A stretch of 64,000 nucleotides of DNA from assembly GCF_900103825.1 (NCBI RefSeq), contig NZ_FNIF01000002.1, positions 1 to 64,000 of the forward strand, given 5' to 3'. Source of the stretch: Paenibacillus sp. yr247 (GTDB lineage Bacteria > Bacillota > Bacilli > Paenibacillales > NBRC-103111). Shown here piece after piece: positions 59,337 to 64,000 of the stretch. The notes under the pieces are model-generated. The model saw nothing but the letters and a program-made list of their open reading frames with translations, did no database searches and was not told the DNA's origin. The translations under genes and the position numbers were made by a program. Within the stretch, counting starts at the first letter, position 1, and every line of letters begins with the position of its first letter.

Positions 59337-61217
59337 GTGGAAAAAAAACAATTTCAGGCTGAATCCAAGCGATTATTGGAAATGATGATCAACTCCATTT
59401 ATACACAAAGAGAGATCTTTCTAAGAGAGCTCATCTCCAATGCCAGCGATGCGATCGACAAGATTTACTACAAAGCTTTAACCGATGACACGCTAGTTTT
59501 TGACAAAGATAGCTACTTCATTAAAGTTGTTGCCGACAAAGCAAACAGAACGCTTACGATTCGCGATACCGGTATTGGTATGACCAAGGAAGATCTTGAG
59601 AATAATCTGGGGATCATTGCGAAGAGCGGATCTTTGGCCTTCAAGAAAGAAAATGAAGCCAAAGACGGTCACAATATCATCGGCCAGTTCGGCGTTGGCT
59701 TCTATTCAGCGTTCATGGTTGCTGATGTTGTAACCGTAACTAGTAAGGCTCTTGGCAGCGACGTTGCTTACAAGTGGGAGTCCACTGGCGCTGACGGCTA
59801 CACGATCGAGACTAGTGATAAAGATTCCGTGGGTACGGAAATCGTCTTGAAAATAAAAGAGAACACAGAAGATGAGAGCTTCGATGAGTTCTTAGACGAA
59901 TATCGCTTAAAAGCCATCATCAAAAAGTACTCTGATTTCATCCGCTATCCGATTAAAATGGACATTGCCGGAAAAAGATTGAAAGAAGGCAGCGACAGCG
60001 AGTTCGAGGATTATCAGGAAGAACAGCATGTGAACAGCATGGTGCCGATTTGGAGAAAAAACAAAAGTGAATTGACTCCAGAGGATTATGAGAAGTTCTA
60101 TCACGAGAAGCATTACGGCTTCGACAAGCCGCTTAAGCATATTCATGTTAGCGCGGATGGCGCTGTGGTCTACCAAGCCATTCTCTTTATTCCAGAAAAT
60201 ATGCCTTTTGATTATTATTCCAAGGAATTTGAAAAAGGCTTGGAGCTATATGCCAATGGCGTATTAATCATGAACAAATGTGCGGATCTGCTTCCTGACT
60301 ACTTTAGCTTTGTTAAGGGAATGGTAGATTCCGAAAGCTTATCTCTTAATATTTCTAGAGAAATGCTGCAGCATGACCGTCAGTTAAAATTGATTGCCAA
60401 AAACATTCAAAGCAAAATCAAAGGCCAGCTTCAGAGCTTGTTGAAGGACGAAAGAGAGAAATATGAGCAGTTCTACAAATCCTTCGGCCGTCAGCTTAAA
60501 TTCGGGGTCTACAGCGATTATGGAAGCCACAAAGAAGTCCTGCAAGACCTGTTGATGTTCTACTCCTCCAAGGAGAAAAAGCTCGTCACTTTGGACGAAT
60601 ATATTTCAAGAATGCCTGAGGATCAAAAGTACATTTATTATGCTTCCGGGGAATCGATTGAAAGAATTGATAAGCTTCCGCAAACGGAGCTTGTATCCGA
60701 AAAAGGTTATGAGATCTTATATTTCACCGATGATATCGATGAGTTCGCTATCAAAATGATCATGACATACAAGGAGAAAGAATTTAAATCAGTGTCGAGC
60801 GGCGATCTTGGTATTGAAATGGATGAAAACCAAACGGACACCGATTCTGACAAGAACGAAAACAAAGAGCTTTTCGATTATATGAAGACTCTACTGTCGG
60901 GTAAAGTGACAAATGTGAAAGCATCCAAAAGATTAAAGACACACCCTGTGTGCTTATCTACGGATGGTGACGTGACGATTGAGATGGAAAAAATATTAAA
61001 TGCAATGCCGAATAATCCGAGTGTTAAGGCCGAGAAGGTCTTGGAAATCAACATTCACCATGAGGTGTTTGCATCGTTAAAAGACGCTTTTGATAAAGAT
61101 AAAGAAAAGCTAAATCTATACACAGCTCTCTTATACAATCAAGCGCTCTTAATCGAAGGATTGCCTCTTCAGGATCCAGTTGAATTTACGAACGATATCT
61201 GTAAAATCATGGTCTAA
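59337..61217 (+). CDS. htpG: Chaperone HtpG (bacterial Hsp90)
   Basis: 626 residues from GTG 59337 with AAAGGAG nine bases upstream. The GHKL ATPase motifs are all present: [51 protein letters not shown] and [10 protein letters not shown]. The middle domain has the catalytic Arg in [19 protein letters not shown]-dependent cytoplasmic chaperone for heat-labile proteins. The CIRCE element puts it under HrcA control, unlike B. subtilis htpG. Confidence 0.97.
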   Translation: MEKKQFQAESKRLLEMMINSIYTQREIFLRELISNASDAIDKIYYKALTDDTLVFDKDSYFIKVVADKANRTLTIRDTGIGMTKEDLENNLGIIAKSGSLAFKKENEAKDGHNIIGQFGVGFYSAFMVADVVTVTSKALGSDVAYKWESTGADGYTIETSDKDSVGTEIVLKIKENTEDESFDEFLDEYRLKAIIKKYSDFIRYPIKMDIAGKRLKEGSDSEFEDYQEEQHVNSMVPIWRKNKSELTPEDYEKFYHEKHYGFDKPLKHIHVSADGAVVYQAILFIPENMPFDYYSKEFEKGLELYANGVLIMNKCADLLPDYFSFVKGMVDSESLSLNISREMLQHDRQLKLIAKNIQSKIKGQLQSLLKDEREKYEQFYKSFGRQLKFGVYSDYGSHKEVLQDLLMFYSSKEKKLVTLDEYISRMPEDQKYIYYASGESIERIDKLPQTELVSEKGYEILYFTDDIDEFAIKMIMTYKEKEFKSVSSGDLGIEMDENQTDTDSDKNENKELFDYMKTLLSGKVTNVKASKRLKTHPVCLSTDGDVTIEMEKILNAMPNNPSVKAEKVLEINIHHEVFASLKDAFDKDKEKLNLYTALLYNQALLIEGLPLQDPVEFTNDICKIMV

Positions 61218-61258
61218 TACACAGGTAGTAAAGCAAATCTGGATGTGTTAAAAAGAGT

Positions 61259-61296
61259 GAAGCACTGCAACATTGAGTTGTAGTGCTTCTTTTTTA
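61259..61296 (+). terminator. Terminator of htpG
   Basis: GAAGCACT-GCAAC and GTTGT-AGTGCTTC followed by TTTTTT. Confidence 0.9.
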
Positions 61297-61306
61297 TATA
61301 AGATTA

Positions 61307-61477
61307 TCAACTCCGATTGTCGGAAGAGATATCTTTTTCATCACATCGTTTATTCGGTTCCATATTCGAATACACATAAGCCAATAAGCGATCTTGATCA
61401 ATTCCGAGAGAGCTAGCAACTTTTACGATATCTAATTCATAAGAAATACTTGGAATTTGTTTTGGCTTGACGGACAT
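61307..61477 (-). CDS. Small hypothetical protein, 56 aa
   Basis: Begins MSVKPKQIPSISYELDIVK, then VASSLGIDQDRLLAYVYSN and a charged end. GAAGGATGG lies nine bases upstream of the ATG at 61477. It sits divergent from the c-di-GMP riboswitch, 84 bases away. No family recognised. Confidence 0.55.
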   Translation of the reverse strand: MSVKPKQIPSISYELDIVKVASSLGIDQDRLLAYVYSNMEPNKRCDEKDISSDNRS

Positions 61478-61560
61478 ATGCTTCAACCATCCTTCGAATA
61501 AATGTAATAAATAGAAACTCAATCCATAAATATGATATAGTTTTCATACAAGCATTAATC

Positions 61561-61661
61561 GGTACGATAAAGGCAAAACCACTGAAAAGTGGTGACGCAA
61601 AGCTATAGGGGCTAAATTGGGCAATCGTTTCATGTCCAAAATGTCAGCCAGCTGCCTGTAC
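61561..61661 (+). promoter_or_regulatory. Cyclic-di-GMP-I (GEMM-I) riboswitch
   Basis: The class order is intact: AAGGCAAAACC, stem ACT-GAAA-AGT, then GGTGACGCAAAGCTATAGGG, a P3 hairpin (TTGGGCAATCG...TGTCC), and GTCAGCCAGCTGCC. The outer GTAC/GTAC pair closes P1. There is no terminator after it. CCTCC at 61664-61668 lies immediately 3' of P1 and is complementary to the GGAGG ribosome site at 61692-61696, so translational control is likely. Confidence 0.92.
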
Positions 61662-61708
61662 AGCCTCCGTTCGATTAATGTAGAAACACTAGGAGGAGAT
61701 GAAGAAGG

Positions 61709-61897
61709 ATGGGGAAAATTACGTTGGATGGAAAAATAAGTTTAGATGTACAACAATTGATCGATAACTTGCATCTTCCAGAAGATGATATTTTGAACAT
61801 GTTCTCCTTTAAGTTGGATGACAACGTTTTATCCCAAGAGGAAGCTATTCGATTTATTCATTTTCTAAGAAGTGAACTGGACAAACGTACTCAATAA
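61709..61897 (+). CDS. Orphan small protein downstream of a c-di-GMP riboswitch, 62 aa
   Basis: Begins MGKITLDGKISLDVQQLID, followed by NLHLPEDDILNMFSFKLDD and an acidic/basic helix EEAIRFIHFLRSELDKRTQ. GGAGGAG is ten bases upstream. No known domain; hydrophilic, no signal peptide. The riboswitch context predicts a c-di-GMP-dependent output. It shares no obvious sequence similarity with the other riboswitch-controlled protein at 13926-14225. Confidence 0.7.
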   Translation: MGKITLDGKISLDVQQLIDNLHLPEDDILNMFSFKLDDNVLSQEEAIRFIHFLRSELDKRTQ

Positions 61898-61999
61898 AAG
61901 AATTATGCACGAAAGCATACAAAAATACAGTCGGTTGATGTCTAAAGATTTATTTTTTTTCATTCCAAATAAAATCTCGTGATTATTGATTTTACAGGA

Positions 62000-62047
62000 A
62001 AAAATAAGAAAAGACGGCGGGAATTCCGCTGTCTTTTTCTTATTTTT
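62000..62047 (+). terminator. Terminator after the riboswitch-controlled small gene
   Basis: AAAATAAGAAAAGACGGCGG and CCGCTGTCTTTTTCTTATTTT, an unusually long stem. The 61898-61999 region before it has no other feature. Confidence 0.9.
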
Positions 62048-62147
62048 TGTCAGATTTAGAGATTAAATTTATTAGTTATTATTCGGTTTAATTAATTTTT
62101 TATCTAATCAGAAGATGTACGACTCTGACTTCAATCGTTATGAATAG

Positions 62148-62190
62148 CAAAAACTGCTCCCGTTCGTCTAAAGTGAACGGAAGCAGTTTA
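62148..62190 (-). terminator. Terminator of nrdR
   Basis: On the minus strand AAACTGCTTCCGTTC and GAACGGGAGCAGTTT pair and are followed by TTGC. Confidence 0.8.
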
Positions 62191-62203
62191 TATAATTTGG
62201 GTA

Positions 62204-62683
62204 TTATTTATCCCGGAGCAGTCCGGTGTCATGCTTTCCCAGAATTTGCGTAAGCTCCTTCAAGAACATGTTGATGTCCTTGAACTGTCTATAAACGGAG
62301 GCAAAGCGAATGTACGCCACTTCATCGACGGGGTACAGCTGCTCCATAACAATTTCACCAATGCCTAAACTTTCCACTTCGGCGTGAGCCGTGGTACGGA
62401 GCTGCATTTCCACCTCAGATACGATCATCTCCAGTCTTTCCATTGAAACCGGACGCTTCTCACAAGCTCGAATCAAGCCTCTCATTATTTTCTCTCGACT
62501 AAATTCTTCCCGACTTCCATCCTTCTTAATCACGATAAGCGGTGTTTCTTCTATCATCTCAAATGTGGTGAATCTTCTAGCGCATTTCTCACATTCTCGA
62601 CGTCGACGGATGGATTTGTTTTCATTGGCTGAACGGGAGTCAAGCACTTTGGTACCGGAATAGTCACAGAACGGACACTTCAT
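62204..62683 (-). CDS. nrdR: Transcriptional repressor NrdR
   Basis: 159 residues. The zinc ribbon [17 protein letters not shown] ... [16 protein letters not shown] (four Cys) opens the protein, followed by the ATP-cone ([27 protein letters not shown]). It represses ribonucleotide reductase genes in response to dATP/ATP. Often near coaE, dnaB and dnaI in Bacillales; coaE is indeed close by. ATG 62683 follows AAGGAGAGATAG. Confidence 0.97.
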   Translation of the reverse strand: MKCPFCDYSGTKVLDSRSANENKSIRRRRECEKCARRFTTFEMIEETPLIVIKKDGSREEFSREKIMRGLIRACEKRPVSMERLEMIVSEVEMQLRTTAHAEVESLGIGEIVMEQLYPVDEVAYIRFASVYRQFKDINMFLKELTQILGKHDTGLLRDK

Positions 62684-62791
62684 TCGCTATCTCTCCTTTC
62701 TTTCTTTTGATCTATTACCATATGTTACATGTCATGATCTTTTTAGATATGCACACAATACTATTACCAAACGACAAGGAGGTGAACAGAC

Positions 62792-63016
62792 ATGGGCGCA
62801 GGACAATCCCGCAGCAGCAATACATTAGTCGTTCCTCAAGCTAACGCAGCGTTGGATCAGTTGAAATACGAAGTAGCTCAAGAGCTAGGTATCGCCATCC
62901 CTCAAGATGGATATATGGGCAATATGGCTACTCGTGATGCTGGTTCTATTGGTGGTAACATCACTCGTCGACTGGTACAAATCGCAGAACAATCTCTAGC
63001 TGGTCAATTCAAGTAA
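62792..63016 (+). CDS. Alpha/beta-type small acid-soluble spore protein
   Basis: 74 residues. The conserved core is LDQLKYEVAQELGIAI and the second block is ATRDAGSIGGNITRRLVQIAEQSL, both diagnostic. The GPR protease site should be at the E-LGI bond, as in other SASP. It coats spore DNA and protects it from UV. The N-terminus (MGAGQSRSSNTLVVPQANAA) matches the major SASP of Paenibacillus. AAGGAGGTGA gives a very strong ribosome site. A sigma-G promoter is expected but was not firmly seen. Confidence 0.95.
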   Translation: MGAGQSRSSNTLVVPQANAALDQLKYEVAQELGIAIPQDGYMGNMATRDAGSIGGNITRRLVQIAEQSLAGQFK

Positions 63017-63053
63017 TCTTGAAGATTAGCTACTGAATCTGCAAACAGGAAGT

Positions 63054-63101
63054 ATTGGACTCTAGGCCCCCAAAAGGAGCTAGTCCAATGCTTCTTTGTT
63101 T
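63054..63101 (+). terminator. Terminator of the SASP gene
   Basis: ATTGGACT and AGTCCAAT form the stem; GCTTCTTTGTTTT follows. It overlaps the 3' end of the convergent transglycosylase gene. Confidence 0.65.
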
Positions 63102-63691
63102 TGTGGAGAGTAAGAAACATTATTTTCCCATTGGTGAGAATAAAGTTTCGTGTATTTCTCGTAATAATAAAGTACCCGCTGTACATAATGACGGGTTTCA
63201 CCGAAAGGGATTTGATTAATATTTGCTTCTGAGCCATCCCAAACGTTATTTTGCTTCCATTTATTCACATTCCCTTGACCTGCATTATAAGCCGCAATCG
63301 CATAAATTAAATTCCCATTGTAATGCTTCTTCAGCCAGCTCAAATACCAGGATCCAAGATTAATATTCACATCCACTTTTAATAAATCTTCTTGCACATG
63401 GGGCCCTAAATTCGTGGACTCCACAATCCATTCTGCCGTATCAGGCATAAGCTGCATGAGTCCTAAAGCCCCTTTTCTCGACTCCAAATGATACTTATAA
63501 TTTGTCTCCACCCTAATAATGGCCGCAATTAAAAACGGATCTATATTGTGTTTCGCCGCGCTTTGCCTAATTTCCTGCTCAAAATAGATCGGATACAGCT
63601 TTCTTCCTATAAAAGCGCTATTCATAAAGAGAACCAAAACAAAACAAACAAGTAAAAGGGCAAATACTCGTTTTTTTCGTAAAAAGGTCAT
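63080..63691 (-). CDS. Lytic transglycosylase (SLT domain), membrane anchored
   Basis: 203 residues. One N-terminal helix (VFALLLVCFVLVLFMNSAFI) anchors it. The SLT domain has the catalytic Glu in AAIIRVETNYKYHLESRKGALGLMQLMPDTAEW and the AYNAGQGNVNKWKQ motif. It cleaves the peptidoglycan sugar backbone. The start at 63691 overlaps the coaE stop (ATGA), so it is coupled to coaE; the pairing is seen in other Bacillales. Confidence 0.93.
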   Translation of the reverse strand: MTFLRKKRVFALLLVCFVLVLFMNSAFIGRKLYPIYFEQEIRQSAAKHNIDPFLIAAIIRVETNYKYHLESRKGALGLMQLMPDTAEWIVESTNLGPHVQEDLLKVDVNINLGSWYLSWLKKHYNGNLIYAIAAYNAGQGNVNKWKQNNVWDGSEANINQIPFGETRHYVQRVLYYYEKYTKLYSHQWENNVSYSPQNKEALD

Positions 63692-64000
63692 GAAAGCCCC
63701 TTCTCTAGCCAAAACCGCTCCACCTCAGAATTGGTTTCTTCCCAAGTCCCGCTGTTGTCGATAACGACATCAGCTAGTTTGCGCTTCTCCTCAATCGACA
63801 TCTGCGCGTCAATGCGATTATTTGCCGCACTTTCCGTCAGGCCATCCCTATGAATAAGTCGCTCTAACTGTACATGACGCGGAACATAAACAACCATAAC
63901 CTCCTGGAACATGAAGGTTAAATTAGATTCTATCAATAAAGGGACATCAGCCACAACAAGCTTGTCCGGATATTGCTGTTCGTATGCTTCCATCTGTTCC
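63688..64000 (-). CDS. coaE: Dephospho-CoA kinase, C-terminal part (5' end outside window)
   Basis: The readable part ends the CoaE sequence: VVADVPLLIESNLTFMFQEVMVVYVPRHVQLERLIHRDGLTESAANNRIDAQMSIEEKRKLADVVIDNSG. The conserved PLL-E, the lid arginines and the D-V-x-x-x-N-x-G end are all visible. Phosphorylates dephospho-CoA in the last step of CoA synthesis. The ATP-binding P-loop lies beyond position 64000. It overlaps the transglycosylase gene by four bases. Confidence 0.95.
   Translation of the reverse strand, partial: EQMEAYEQQYPDKLVVADVPLLIESNLTFMFQEVMVVYVPRHVQLERLIHRDGLTESAANNRIDAQMSIEEKRKLADVVIDNSGTWEETNSEVERFWLEKGLS

Noticed and set aside
1..64000. CRISPR arrays
   Set aside because: No regularly spaced direct repeats were seen and no cas-like gene is present in the window.

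Overview
The window reads as the chromosome of a Gram-positive, low-to-moderate GC, endospore-forming member of the Bacillales, most probably Paenibacillus or a close relative. The support is a complete gerA-type germinant receptor operon, an alpha/beta-type small acid-soluble spore protein (SASP), glutamate racemase, NrdR, Bacillus-like CysJ/CysI, strong AGGAGG ribosome sites throughout, sigma-A promoters with 17-base spacers, CIRCE, a yybP-ykoY manganese riboswitch and two cyclic-di-GMP-I riboswitches. Several small genes here look Paenibacillus-like and have no textbook name.

Layout. 1-494: left end of an IS3-family element, cut by the window edge. 0.6-11 kb: housekeeping genes (YebC-family protein, cold-shock protein, methyltransferase, riboswitch-controlled TerC, oligoendopeptidase F, LapA-domain protein, DUF92 protein, FAH hydrolase, CapA-like protein, metallophosphoesterase). 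11-24 kb: methyltransferases, a decayed DHH/VOC junction, a c-di-GMP riboswitch with an orphan gene, MFS exporter, Cys/Ser-tailed protein, SDR, glutathione peroxidase, a coupled A-type-carrier-like/DUF1450 pair, HxlR regulator, methionine aminopeptidase, AI-2E transporter and a cluster of very small genes. 23-41 kb: M14 peptidase, murI, polysaccharide deacetylase lipoprotein, bdbC, zinc-type dehydrogenase with GH15 glucoamylase and a divergent XRE-LytTR regulator, NAGPA-type protein, YtxH/DUF948 pair, KDPG aldolase, SufR-like regulator, acyltransferase, TPR protein, SgrR-like regulator and VanZ.

41.3-45.2 kb is an AT-rich accessory strip that begins at tRNA-Ala(GGC). It holds an excisionase-like remnant, several tiny genes, a YjfB-like motility protein behind a sigma-D-like promoter, a two-motif beta-gamma crystallin protein and a minimal kinase-like protein. 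45.2-49.5 kb is gerABC plus a CLC_0170-like small protein that seems to start at AUC. 49.7-53.3 kb is cysJI, divergent from a marR-MFS pair. 55.2-59.1 kb contains an internally deleted group II intron placed exactly after a terminator hairpin, then a frameshifted glycosidase pseudogene whose transporter and PIG-L partners remain open. 59.2-64 kb: CIRCE-controlled htpG, a second c-di-GMP riboswitch with another orphan small gene, nrdR, a SASP gene, a lytic transglycosylase and the 3' part of coaE.

The most interesting signal is the pair of c-di-GMP-I riboswitches 47 kb apart. Each sits in front of a small protein of unknown family, one apparently using a terminator and the other apparently using Shine-Dalgarno pairing. 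They may mark two undescribed outputs of c-di-GMP signalling in this organism. All calls are from reading the sequence; no database search was run.
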